From Amanita rubescens (taxonomy: Eukaryota; Basidiomycota; Agaricomycetes; Agaricales; Amanitaceae), in contig WION01000435.1 of the NCBI GenBank assembly GCA_015039365.1, positions 1 to 44,331 on the forward strand: a DNA stretch of 44,331 bases, written 5' to 3'. Below, piece after piece: positions 34,078 to 44,331 of the stretch (position 1 is the stretch's first letter; each line of letters starts with the position of its first letter). Position numbers and translations under genes: made by a program. Below the pieces are notes generated by a model. That model searched no databases. It saw only the letters and a program-made list of their open reading frames with translations, and was not told the origin of the DNA.

Positions 34078-34736
34078 CATGTGACGTATTGGATACCTGA
34101 TCAAGAGTTGTAAAAAACCTTTGGCGAGTATAAAATCCTGATGACCGGTGATCATGACAAGGTGTTCCCTCCCGCAACAGTATTCTGTGCTAAGTCGTCA
34201 TGTCCGTGCCGGAAAACCGTTTGCCTAGGAGAAAAACCGTAGGATGCTTTCTCACTCGCACTCCTGGGCAACAAGATCACAACTGACAGCCTGAATATCA
34301 CTTGATCGTCCAATTCTGGTAGCTGAAACATCCGGGAAAGGGTATAAAGGCCTCCCCAGCATTCGCCATCTGCGGAGGCTTGCCGACGATGGCGATGAAT
34401 TTAGTATACTTATGGCATCATTTTTATCAGACTTTTGATGGAATCTGATTCGGAGGACCTCACGAGTCGGACCCTATCAGACCTCCGACGTTTTAGTAGA
34501 TCCTTACGGCAAGGAATTCCCTCGATCATATCAGCGTATCAATAGCTCAGCAGTCTGAAGTTCGCGCGTCTCTATGCATATAGTATGACGTACAAAATTT
34601 CATTAAGTCATGTTCATTGCTCTATATATCTACATTACTCAGTTCATAATAATATCGGCATCGAAAAAAATCGTCACTAGTCTACAAGGTGTATACCAAA
34701 TCATTTCAAGCCGGACCGAGATCTATTCATTTGCGT
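34078..34736. repeat. 3' flank of ABC 2, near-identical to the ABC 3 flank
   Basis: Matches 43102-43781 almost base for base in long blocks (CATGTGACGTATTGGATACC, CCGGAAAACCGTTTGCCTAG, CCAGCATTCGCCATCTGCGG). It differs by a few small insertions, such as an AT-rich insert near 43317-43360 that is absent here. The match continues into the coding exons, marking a recent duplication. Confidence 0.85.
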
Positions 34737-37700
34737 GAAGAAAAACGTTTCTTGATGGACGTGAAGATGCTCTCCGTGCGAATGCGGAAAAACCAAGTGA
34801 ACACGAAAATGCAACAAATCTACACAGACCGTCAGCCTCTGGCTTCCATCGACCAATTTGTGAAACTCACATTAAAAGCGACATATGCTATCATAAAACC
34901 AAAATTACGCCAGTGGTGGCTGTAGAAAATGTTGAAGTTGGTCGCGAGGAACTGGTCCGTTGTGCGAATGCTGCAGAATTGACAGCTGCTAGCTGCGTTT
35001 GGGTTGGCGAGATATCCGCCTGCAAAGGAGATATACCGATCCATGTATTGTCTGCATGTCAGTCCCGAGGGGGGATTGATTGTGACGAACTCGACGGATG
35101 AGCAATTGACTTCTTGGTGGCCAATGGCTATGAGACAGCATAAGGAAAGGTGAACGGGGCAATATCAACTAAGTTGCGTACCTTGTCCCAAGAGACCTTC
35201 GATAAGATATGTGTATGGAGAGAGGCGATACCTGGAAGCGCGAGTCAGCTCGGGTATGCATTTACAATAGTCGTACTCACATCCAACTCCACCATTTGAG
35301 CTGCCGAAACGGCTCCAGGACACCATTACTAAAGGTCACGCGCCGTGTTAGACGATGGGGATGCTCGAGGGAGATGTCCACTTACAATCCAATTACGAAG
35401 GAGAATAACGTTGAGAATAGCAAGGCGGCGATTTCCGGGGTGGGCGCCATCGAGGCAATCGCCTGTGTTTCCAAGAGATAAGCGACAGGCTAGCTTTCAA
35501 ATTTTACGGGGAAACTGACCTGACCAATCGTCGTGTAGTAGAGGGGAAAAATTATGCCAAGCATAAGATAGGTATAACCCGCCCTCGACGACTCAAAGCC
35601 GACTGTCCAATACCATGTGAAAAACAGAAGCAGGGAGCCAAAGATGTTCCAAGGGATTTCAATGAGCAGTTGAGATGTGAGAAGTGCGGTCCAGCTGTAC
35701 ATCCGACTCTGACTTTCTCTGATTTCGTAGACATCCCGCAACCGAATGAACACGCCTTGAAGTTGATTCGCGAGCGGCACGCTGAGAATCGTAGCCATGA
35801 ATATCGACTAAAAAACGGATCAGTTACGAAAATCAATTACGGAAACGGGACTTACGAATAGCTTATTTTGCGTCCCCTGTTGCGTATCTTTGGCCTTGAA
35901 GAAAGTAAAGCCAATAAATAGTCCGCCGACAACATTGAGAATGAGCTTCGCAAATATGTAAGCAGGATCCCTCCAGTACGCCCGTATGTTCCGGATAAAG
36001 AGCTCCTTCATTTGATATAACCACGATGTAGCGAATTCCGAACGGAACGTAGCCTCTAATGCTGGGCGATTTCGTCCGTCGGCGTGGATAGAATCTATTT
36101 CTGCTTGCACGCCGATAAATTGCTTCGAGTTACGCCAGATGCTATACCAATCAAGTTCGCTGGTAGCGTTTGCCCCAGCACCCATGACGTCAAGCATGTA
36201 TTCCGCACTGTGACATAACTCAGCTCATGCTGTTGAATGCAAACGGTCATTCGAACTCACGGATTTTCCTCAGGAAGACATTTACGAGCCCCGTTCTGCT
36301 CGAAATAGTTGATGAGAGTGGTCGCGCTGTAACCGAGATCTCCAAAGTATACAGTCTGGCCGCCTTTGCGAAGGAGTAGGATCCTGTCGAATACCTGTAA
36401 GATTAGGAGTGTCAGCAACGCGTCTCGTTGAAGAGTCATACTAGCATACCTGGAACAGCTCGGCGGAGGGCTACAGAACTCGTGTTAGTACGTAGAACTT
36501 TAGACCGTGGGATTCAGATTTCACCTGGTGGATACTAGAAAAGAAAGTAAATGAGCATTTCGATTATTGTTGAAGGTGGATTGTGAACTTACGTGCAAAG
36601 AATAGCTTGGCCGCTGTCTGCCAGACTCCTAAGGAAGGAAACGATACTCCATGCGCTTTGCGAGTCAAGACCCGACGTCGGTTCGTCGAGGAAGAGTAAC
36701 AACTTGGGCTGATTTGAAAGAGGAGTCTTCAGCACCTGCGCTCAGCTAATGCGAATAACGTACCTTTGCCGCGAGTTCAACTGCGATTGTTGTCCGTTTG
36801 CGATGTTCAACGCCAAGAGACCCGACCGAGGCGTCTGCATACTCTTCCAGGCCGCACATCTTGAGACATAACTCGACACTGAAATAATCAATGACGGTCA
36901 AATGAATGTGAAGGATCAATACATACTAAGCTTCTTTCTCCTCTAAAGGAACGGATGCAGGCTGGCGGAGCTGCGCAGAGAACAGCAGGGCTTCACGGAC
37001 GGTTGCTGTTGGGACGTGCGTATCCATCTGCTGACAGTACGCTCTGCGAAGAAAGACGTTCATATCAGTCACGTTTGGTGAAAAAAGACTCACGTTTGAG
37101 CCTGGAAATCAATTGGCAATGTCTGTCCGTTGACAAGAAAATCGCCGCGAACCACTCCCGTTGAGACCCTCTGAGCGAGCACATTCAACAATGTCGTCTT
37201 TCCGGCTCCAGACTCGCCCATTAGCGCCGTCAACTTTCCAGGTGCTACATATCCCGATATGTCGTCCAACAGCTTCTTGGATTCGGAGTCAGCATGAACG
37301 GTGTAGCTTACGTCGTGCCAAGAGAAGATGTCGGTCATGGGAGGCTGAACGGCGGTACCCGCTTTGCCTGACAGCCGACTTTCCGACTTCTCCGCGCTCA
37401 TGTCTTCCTTCTCCTTGAGATTTTCAACGTCGGGAGTTGCGGGACTCAAAGGTTGCTTGGGTTTGGAGTTACGTTTGAAGAGGGCCATAGAATGTTCGTG
37501 CGACGTGCTGGTATTGAGTTCCGTAAACGCCAACAAACACAACAAGAATCCTATAAAGAATCCGAGAACGATGCCTAGGTTCTGTTCAACTGTTAGTTTT
37601 TTCATCATTTTCTGTATTGATATTTTGCGTACCATCCATGTGTGAGAGAATTTGAAACCGTAGGATAGAAGAACGAAACTGCTCCCCTCCACGTATGGTT

Positions 37701-40414
37701 GACCGGGGATTGATCCTAGGGTGGTACAAACTTGGTTGGCCATAGATACGTTTTCGTAGCCCAGTCCCCGCGGAACCAAACTTGAACATGTGCCTTGGAG
37801 AGTCCGGAACTCGTTCGTGATAATCGCTTCAAAACTGGAGCAGTCGTTAGCGAGATGTACTGCGACATTTCAACTTCAACGTACCTGTATCGCATCGGCT
37901 AAATTACGAAAAAGATTCAATTTAAATTAGCAAGAATTTCAATGCTCAAGAACACCGAATACATACGTTGATGTAGGATATCCATCTCAAAGCTCCTATC
38001 ATCGATGGCTTTGGGATAGTATACCCTGTATATATGGCCACCGCAAGAATGGATATACCGCCGACCGAGTCTGCAACTGGCTCCGACGTGAACGCGGCGG
38101 CAATGCCTCGGAACCATGCCTTCATCGTCAAATTCGTGATAACCACGAACAGAAAGAAAATGCTATCGACCAAATTTAGTAAATGATCGGATTCACTGTT
38201 CTCGGTTACGTACAAGAATTGGCCCTGGTGAACGAACGGTTCAGATTAAAAAGACAAAGAAGGTGCAAATGGATACGTACCGCGCTAAGTTGAAATCCAA
38301 CCAAGAAATATAATACGATCGAGAAGATGGAAAGCGTCACGATCGTAATCGGGATGTCTACTAGAGTTAATGCCAGGGTTTCGACGAAGGGATGATACAT
38401 GGCCGCCTGTTGGTGTCTTAGAACGATCGGACGCTGGGCATAGAGAGCCGGGATTTCGGCCATTGCGGTCAATGCCGAGAAAAAAAGGGAGCTGGGAGAG
38501 GCGACGTTCAGTAAAACAAGATTAGTGCTAATTCTAAAACCTACAAGAAAAGTACACCTCCGCGGGAGAAGTAAGCGGACGTGGCGTCTTGGACTTTGTA
38601 AAATAGACTGCCCATGATCAAGGCCTGGAATGTGAAGATGCTGGTTAGGGTGTAAGCATTGATTGTTTTTTCTTTGTATGTTTATAGGGACGTACAATAT
38701 CTTGAGACAAGTGACGAACATTTCTCCCCTGATGATTTGTGCTCTTCTGAGCATAACGGCTCTAACTTGTTGAGGGATAGTTAACAAATACGAACTGCAA
38801 TGGATGATCAAATTAATAACTTGCGGCAAGATACGAATAGATCGACTTACCTCCCCTTGGAAGCGAACTTAGCGAGCTCGGCACGTGCGCTCTCCTTGTA
38901 CTCGAGCGCCCGTTTTTCGTTACCGACATACAGAGCTTCATACGACGCCATATCGGACCGATTCATCGCCGCAAAAGAGGATTTCCTGAAGTATTCTGCA
39001 AACTCGATAGCTGTCCTCGGGACGTTCGTAGCACCTTTTCTGGTGATGCGGCCGTTGGGGTCGGTAACGGCGACCAGAAAATCGGAGGTCGTTTGGCGGT
39101 TGGCTGGTTCGTATCTGAGAAAAAGGTTGAGTTGCTAGAAAAGGGTTGGTGCGATGATACGCACCCCATGTCAATAAAGTATTGCCTGGCCTTGTTTGCG
39201 GAGCCGAAATAAGCCATTTGGCCTTCGTATAAAACGCAGACTTTGTCGAAGTGCTTATAAATAGACTCGCTGGCTTGATAGATAGCTGCGACTGTGGTGA
39301 GATGCATAGTGTCTGTGGCGAGCCTTAGAGCGCGGACAAACTCAAGTGCAGTGCTTGAGTCTAAACCCCGGGTAGAGCTAAAATTCGTCGTAATGTCAGT
39401 GAAGAGGGAGAAATTGGGACCTGAACAGATGCTTACTTATCCCAACAACTGATCAGAGCCCGGGTTGCGAGAGATTCGGCGATCGAGACACGCTTCTTCT
39501 CTCCGCCACTCACTCCACGGATTGCGGCATTTCCGACTGGTGTATTCTTGGCATGTCTCAACCCGAATACGGTAGTCAGCATATCAGTCTCCTTCCGAGA
39601 AAACTGCCTTCTCGTTTTCGTAAGATGTTCGCGAGGCGTGCGGGTCGTAGAGGCGAACTTGAGTGTTTGATCAACGGTGAGCGTCGGGAAGTGAATGTCG
39701 TCTTCAGGAGAGTACTGTACGTCCCCGCGGTAATGGTTGTGTATGTCACTGGGAGAGATTGAGTCGTAGTAGACATCGCCTTCGACGGCGCGGTATTCTG
39801 ATCGATGGTTCGCGAGCATCTTCAAGAAGGTTGTGCTTCCTGCCTCTGGTCGCCCAAGCACAACTGAAAAGAAGAGATATATTAAGTCATGCGCAGAATA
39901 TTAATAGAGATACATAACGTACGAAGCATTTCGCCTGGACGAACGACGCCTTCGAATCCCGATAAGATGGTTTTCAAGCGAGGATGACGGAAGTTCTGAA
40001 TGTTTTCCAAAATCGCTAACGGATTGAAAACGCCTCCGACTGTTGGTATATGAGACGCCGCAGGGGCAACACCGACGACACGTAAATCACGAAACATGAC
40101 ACCGAGCTGTCGCATCTTTATGTTGGCCTCATCAGCTCTAAAAGTGACTAATTAGCGTCTCTTCGAAAGGTAAAACGGTTTGCCCACTTTTTCACAATCC
40201 GTTGTAGCTTCTTTCCAAAATCGAAATTATGGTCAACGTCGATAGTACTATCGGTTATATCTGAACGAGCATCCTCCTTTGGGTCGTCATGCGATAAGGC
40301 ACGTTGGAGCTCCTGAAAGCCCTGAGGGTCAAAGTAGTTGGCGTCGACTCGGGAAGGCTCTTGAGAATTGCCCATCCTTTCCGATTCTACGATTAATTCT
40401 GGCTGGGACGACAT
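34737..40414 (-). CDS. PDR-type ABC transporter 2 (full-size ABCG)
   Basis: Tandem paralogue of ABC 1 with the same exon order and the same micro-exons (GGCCAATTCTT, CCGATGCGATACAG, TATCCACCAG and the 21-base exon). Estimated length is about 1460 aa; all junctions checked are in frame. NBD1 again has [10 protein letters not shown], with VSGGEKKR and [16 protein letters not shown]2 has [17 protein letters not shown] and [12 protein letters not shown]. The linker between the two halves is about 54 residues shorter than in ABC 1. The intron that follows WMVRK in ABC 1 has lost its GT donor here (AAA/ATATCA), and its 42 bases read through in frame. C-terminus: [15 protein letters not shown]. The start at 40414 is the first Met of the exon and lies about 100 bases from a strong TATA box. 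Predicted substrate range: xenobiotics, by family. Confidence 0.92.
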
Positions 40415-40509
40415 AGTAGTGAGTTATGAGGAGACTTGAACAACTGCGCAGTCGCAGGCAAGCAGTGGGAGGTCTTCTTGAGCCTATCATTGCGGAGTCC
40501 GGACTGTGT

Positions 40510-40518
40510 TATATATAA
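40510..40518 (-). promoter_or_regulatory. TATA box of ABC 2
   Basis: The site TTATATATAA lies about 96-105 bases upstream of the ABC 2 start codon, at the distance expected for a fungal TATA promoter with a short leader. It is symmetric, so direction is taken from the gene. Confidence 0.55.
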
Positions 40519-40819
40519 GTATACTGTCAGGGACGAGGGAGGACGCGTACTCGTCTCGGGAAGCTGTCAGGTCTAAAGCAGTAGACAACCGAGACAAGTG
40601 TACGAATGAACACGTAGTCATCATGTATTATTGCGACTCTTCACATGCTCGAAAGTTGACATCTGGGAGCACTTCCAAATGGGTGTATGTATGTTGTGGT
40701 GGCAGTGCAGCCGAGCGCGTCATCATCTTTGGTGAATTCTGATTTGATTGCCGTCGTAGCATCGCGTCATATCGTGCGAGAGATAGCGTCGCGCGATAGT
40801 ACCCTATATGGTATCCCGT

Positions 40820-40836
40820 TGTCCTACGATAGGACA
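40820..40836. repeat. Perfect 7-bp hairpin in a GATAGGAT-rich stretch
   Basis: TGTCCTA-CGA-TAGGACA is a perfect inverted repeat with a 3-base loop. The flanks hold further related words (TATCCTAC, TGATAGGATAC), so the 40790-40875 stretch is built of short direct and inverted copies of TATCCTA. Confidence 0.6.
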
Positions 40837-41857
40837 CTATCCTACTAGATAAAATTACCCCTGATAGGATACGTCGACTTGCATTGTTTTTTATAGCTGT
40901 CCCCAATTGAAGCATCGAATCTCGGCGGTCGGAACTGATTGGTATCAAGTTCGGAGTGATTGCCTGCGACGAACTCGACTGTCTTGACCTTTCCCCCAGA
41001 TATCCCTTTGATGTCATCAACACTCCATTCAGTCGGAGAGACAAGATCCTACCTGAACACGAGCCTGCGGAATGCCGGGCTTACTCCCCTCGCCGCCGTG
41101 AGAACCGTGTCAAGAACTCTTGGCAGACTCGATGTAAGCTGCCGAACTCGGCGCCGACAGCTAGGCAATGCAACACCAACGTTGTCAAAATATATATCGA
41201 TTCGAGTGTTTTAAAATACTCACGAGTAGAAGCGCGCATGCCCGAGACCTTGTGGTAGGCGAAACTTGAAGTCTTTGGACCGTCAGTGGGCACCGAGCTT
41301 GCCTAGCACGTCCTATGTGACGTCGTCAGCAGAATGATCACTTGCAGTGCCACGTAGCACTCACCTGAGGTCAAGACGGGTTGTCTACCCATCTCCAAGC
41401 CCGACTATGCTCGCGCTATATCCATTTCTGGTTTAGGACTTGCCAGCCAGGTGACTTGCCTGAGGTTGATGGAGACTTTGGCTATACATATGCTATGAGT
41501 TTGGTAATTGTGATGCCTCGTTGCATGTCATGTCGTCCTTTATCTACTTATCTTCTTCGATAATAGGTTTGAAGTCAGTTCCGTACCGCGCTGTCAGTCG
41601 ACCATCCCCTGGAGCGTGTTGTGGATGACTTGGATTTGACGGACGAACTGGAGGGCATGGGCGGCTGTCACTCGGCACAGGCTCTCTTGAAGGGTGCGGC
41701 TAACGTCGTCGATCAGTTAATCGGTCTGCACCGGGATAAAAAGGATGACACTTACTGACTTCTCCACTCAGGACGAATCCCACCACTGGGGCTGAGCACT
41801 GAGCGCTGTCCAACATCAACAAAACGTCACGAGCCTGACAAGGCTCTCCAAGGCTTC

Positions 41858-41879
41858 GCAAGGCTTTGTCAAGCCTTGC
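41858..41879. repeat. Perfect 9-bp hairpin
   Basis: GCAAGGCTT-TGTC-AAGCCTTGC is a perfect 9-bp stem with a 4-base loop, preceded by further AAGGCT copies (41830-41857). No U-run follows and no gene is adjacent, so it is not called a terminator. Confidence 0.6.
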
Positions 41880-43101
41880 AATCGTGCTAACCCTTGGAAT
41901 CCTCGGGTGCCTTCTGAGCCCTGGTGATCCGTGCGTATGGATGGGAACAGAAGATTTAGATGCGAGGTCTGGAGCTTTTGAGCCAGGATGATAAAGCATA
42001 AGCGACGACACGTACATGGTCCGTAACTTGCCCTTGGTACCGTCATATGTAACGTTCAGGACGAATCTGAGCGTCGTCCCAACGTGATCGTCTTCGAAAT
42101 TTCATCTGAGCGATCTCACTACTAATCAGTACTTCTTGATCGCGAACAACCAAACAACCTCACCATCGCTTTTGGACCAGAGACGCGTCTCCTGTTCCTT
42201 TTCTCGACTGCCAGTCAACTGAGACCACTTTTTTCCCTTTTCGTCTATCGCCACGTCATCCTGTCTTTTCACGGCTGCTTCTCCTTCGCTCCTTTCGCTC
42301 GCTCTTTATAAGTTCCTTAGCTACAGTATTATTGAGCCTAGACCATAAAACGAACCAAAAAAAGTGAAACCTTTCGAGTTTAGTTTTTGGGCATTGCCGA
42401 GTTACGATGGGTCTTCCACGGCCTTGCGCTTCCCACTGTTCCCTTTGACGATGAAGATGAAGGTACAAAATGGTCATATCTGTGGCCGTGGGAACATAAT
42501 CATCCCCCGACGCCCATATGAGTGTCGTCGTGCATCACGTCAAAAAAGACCGAATTTATTGGTCTGACTACGGGAGACTACCGACGCCCGTGCTCATATG
42601 GCAGGCTCACTTAGATGATCCATTAGAAAAAATGGCCAGTCATTCTGAGATTCACGATCCTCGGCGTAACATGCTGGGACATATTCCTCGTCTTCGTGAG
42701 AAAATCCCAAGTTCAGTGTTTAGATCCATCCTGTGACGCGAGACCCGAGGCGCTTGGAGAGGTTATGCCACCTCAGCCGGAGTGGTGGCTTAATGGCGAT
42801 CCGTACGTGAATGGACAGGTCAGCGTGTCTTGCTTCCTTGATCATATATGCGAGTTGTGACGTTGGTTTAGGACAGTTGCAAGGTAATATCGACATTAGT
42901 TTTCGAATAAAAGGGTCCAAAGATAAGATTTCGTTTCGAAGAAAATGGTGACTTGTATTCAAGACGGTGTATTTTACAAGTATAAAGAGAGAAAAGTGGG
43001 AGCCGTTTACAACGTGTATGTTTATCACTTGCTGATGGTCAGCGTGCTTACGGATTTCGAATTTTAGTGTGATGACTCCGAATGCAGTGTCTGTTTGAAC
43101 G

Positions 43102-43781
43102 CATGTGACGTATTGGATACCTAATCAAGAGTTGTAAAAAACCTTCGGCGAGTATAAAATCCTGATGACCAGTGATCATGACAAGGTGCTCGCTCCCACA
43201 GCAGTATCCTGTGCTAACTCGTCATGTTCGTGCCGGAAAACCGTTTGCCTAGGAGAAAAACCGTATCATGCATTTAGGATGATTTCAGGCGCACCTCGTA
43301 CTCATGGGCAACAAGATCAAATAAATTATGTATAACAATTATACAATTGGAGAAATCTCTACAGCCTGAATATCACTTGATCGTCCAATTCTGGTAGTTG
43401 AAACATCCGGGAAAGGGTATGAAGGCCTCCCCAGCATTCGCCATCTGCGGAGGCTTGCCAACGATGGCGATGAATTTAGTATAAGTATGGCATCGTTTTT
43501 ATCAGACTTTTGATGGAATCTGATCCTGAGAACCTCATGAGTCGGGCGAGGACGGACCCTGGAATTCCCTCGATCATATCGTATCAATAGCTCAGTAGCT
43601 CGGCGCTCAGCAACGCAAAGTCTGAAATTCGCGCGTCTCTATGCATATCAAAATTTCATTAAGTCATGTTCATTGCTTTACATATCTACATTACTCAGTT
43701 CATAATAATATCGGCATCGAAAAAAATCGTCACTAGTCTAAAGCTATATACCAAATCATTTCAAGTCGTACCGAAATCTAT
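43102..43781. repeat. 3' flank of ABC 3, copy of 34078-34736
   Basis: See 34078-34736. The left boundary of the match is sharp: before CATGTGACGTATTGG (43102) the two loci are unrelated. This marks one end of the duplicated block. Confidence 0.8.
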
Positions 43782-44331
43782 TCATTTGCGTGAAGAAAAA
43801 CGTTTCTTGATGGACGTGAAGATGCTCTCCGTGCGAATGCGGAAAAACCAAGTGAACACGAAAATGCAACAAATCTATACAGACCGTCAGCCTCTGGCTT
43901 CCGTCCACGAATTTGTGAACTCACATTAAAAGCGACATATGCTATCATAAAACCGAAATTACGCCAGTGGTGGCTGTAGAAAATGTTGAAATTGGTCGCG
44001 AGGAACTGGTCCGTTGTGCGAGTGCTGCAGAATTGACAGCTGCTAGCTGCGTTTGGGTTGGCGAGATATCCACCTGCAAAGGAGATATACCGATCCATGT
44101 ATTGTCCGCATGTCAGTCCCGAGGGGGGATTGATTGTGACGAACTCGACGGATGAGCAATTGACTTCTTGGTGGCCAATGGCTATGAGACAGCATAAGGA
44201 AAGGTGAACGGGGTAATATCAACTGAGTTGCGTACCTTGTCCCAGGAGACCTTCGATAAGATATGTGTATGGAGAGAGGCGATACCTGGAAGCGCGAGTC
44301 AGCTCGGGTATGCATTTACAACAGTCGTACT
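43782..44331 (-). CDS. PDR-type ABC transporter 3, C-terminal end (runs off the right edge)
   Basis: Only the last three exons are in the window: 44285-44236, 44181-43925 and 43874-43782. They have the same lengths (50, 257 and 93 bases) and phases as in ABC 2. They encode the end of TMD2: [15 protein letters not shown], the Cys-rich extracellular loop with [17 protein letters not shown] and the C-terminus [15 protein letters not shown]. Protein differences from ABC 2 are very few (for example CSIRTT becomes CSTRTT). Introns and 3' flank are also nearly identical, so the duplication is recent. Whether the rest of the gene is intact cannot be seen. Confidence 0.88.

Larger units (their letters stand above)
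40520..43101. other. Long intergenic stretch upstream of ABC 2
   Basis: No complete gene is recognised in about 2.6 kb. Near 42300-42530 there is a promoter-like CT-rich run with TATAAGTTCC (42307), followed by a plus frame with ALPTVPFDDEDEGTKWSYLW that soon stops. It may be a gene remnant. Two DNA hairpins are listed separately. The right end joins the duplicated ABC 3 block. Confidence 0.4.

Noticed and set aside
41700..42017. 105-residue minus-strand gene
   Set aside because: Composition looks random, it contains the AAGGCTT hairpin and it has no recognised family.
1..44331. CRISPR array, rRNA or tRNA genes, bacterial-type operons
   Set aside because: No spaced short repeats of CRISPR type and no tRNA or rRNA signatures were found by eye. 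Spliced genes show a eukaryotic genome.

Overview
The window looks like nuclear DNA of a mushroom-forming basidiomycete (Agaricomycetes). Coding genes are cut by many short GT-AG introns of about 40-60 bases. The set of families fits this group: NB-ARC/TPR receptors, a CYP53-like P450, full-size PDR transporters and inositol oxygenase. All exon structures were worked out by eye from reading frame, splice consensus and family conservation.

Left part (1-8133). The 5' end of the cohesin gene SMC1 leaves the left edge on the minus strand. Next is the first of three related NB-ARC/TPR (NLR-like) genes (1341-4463, minus). Upstream of it is a scrambled 1.2 kb stretch holding a broken SMC1 exon, a possible QCR9 exon, an inverted copy of a repeat cassette and a copy of the SMC1 promoter. 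One inversion of about 1 kb would put these back in order. An intact nine-exon inositol oxygenase gene follows (6817-8133, minus).

Middle (8.7-27 kb). Two more NLR-like genes (10565-13381 and 22423-25355, both minus) sit in segmentally duplicated DNA. The duplications include a cassette just upstream of each NLR gene (three copies) and a 1.4 kb unit R (three copies) that keeps a spliced intron and decayed coding frames. Between NLR 2 and NLR 3 are a decayed gene for a signal-peptide-bearing protein (about 15880-17208, minus) and an intact six-exon CYP53-like P450 (17511-19382, plus). A small single-span membrane protein gene (26128-27034, plus) follows NLR 3.

Right part (27.5-44.3 kb). Two complete PDR/ABCG transporter genes lie in tandem on the minus strand: 27572-33478, with 26 exons, and 34737-40414, with the same layout. 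The 3' end of a third copy (43782 to the edge) is nearly identical to the second. Both complete transporters have the same unusual NBD1 Walker A (GRPEAGSTT).

Reading the whole: NLR-type sensors, a P450 and drug-efflux pumps have all been multiplied or placed in one repeat-rich accessory region beside a core gene (SMC1). This suits a fast-evolving defence and detoxification neighbourhood. That they act together is inference from position only.
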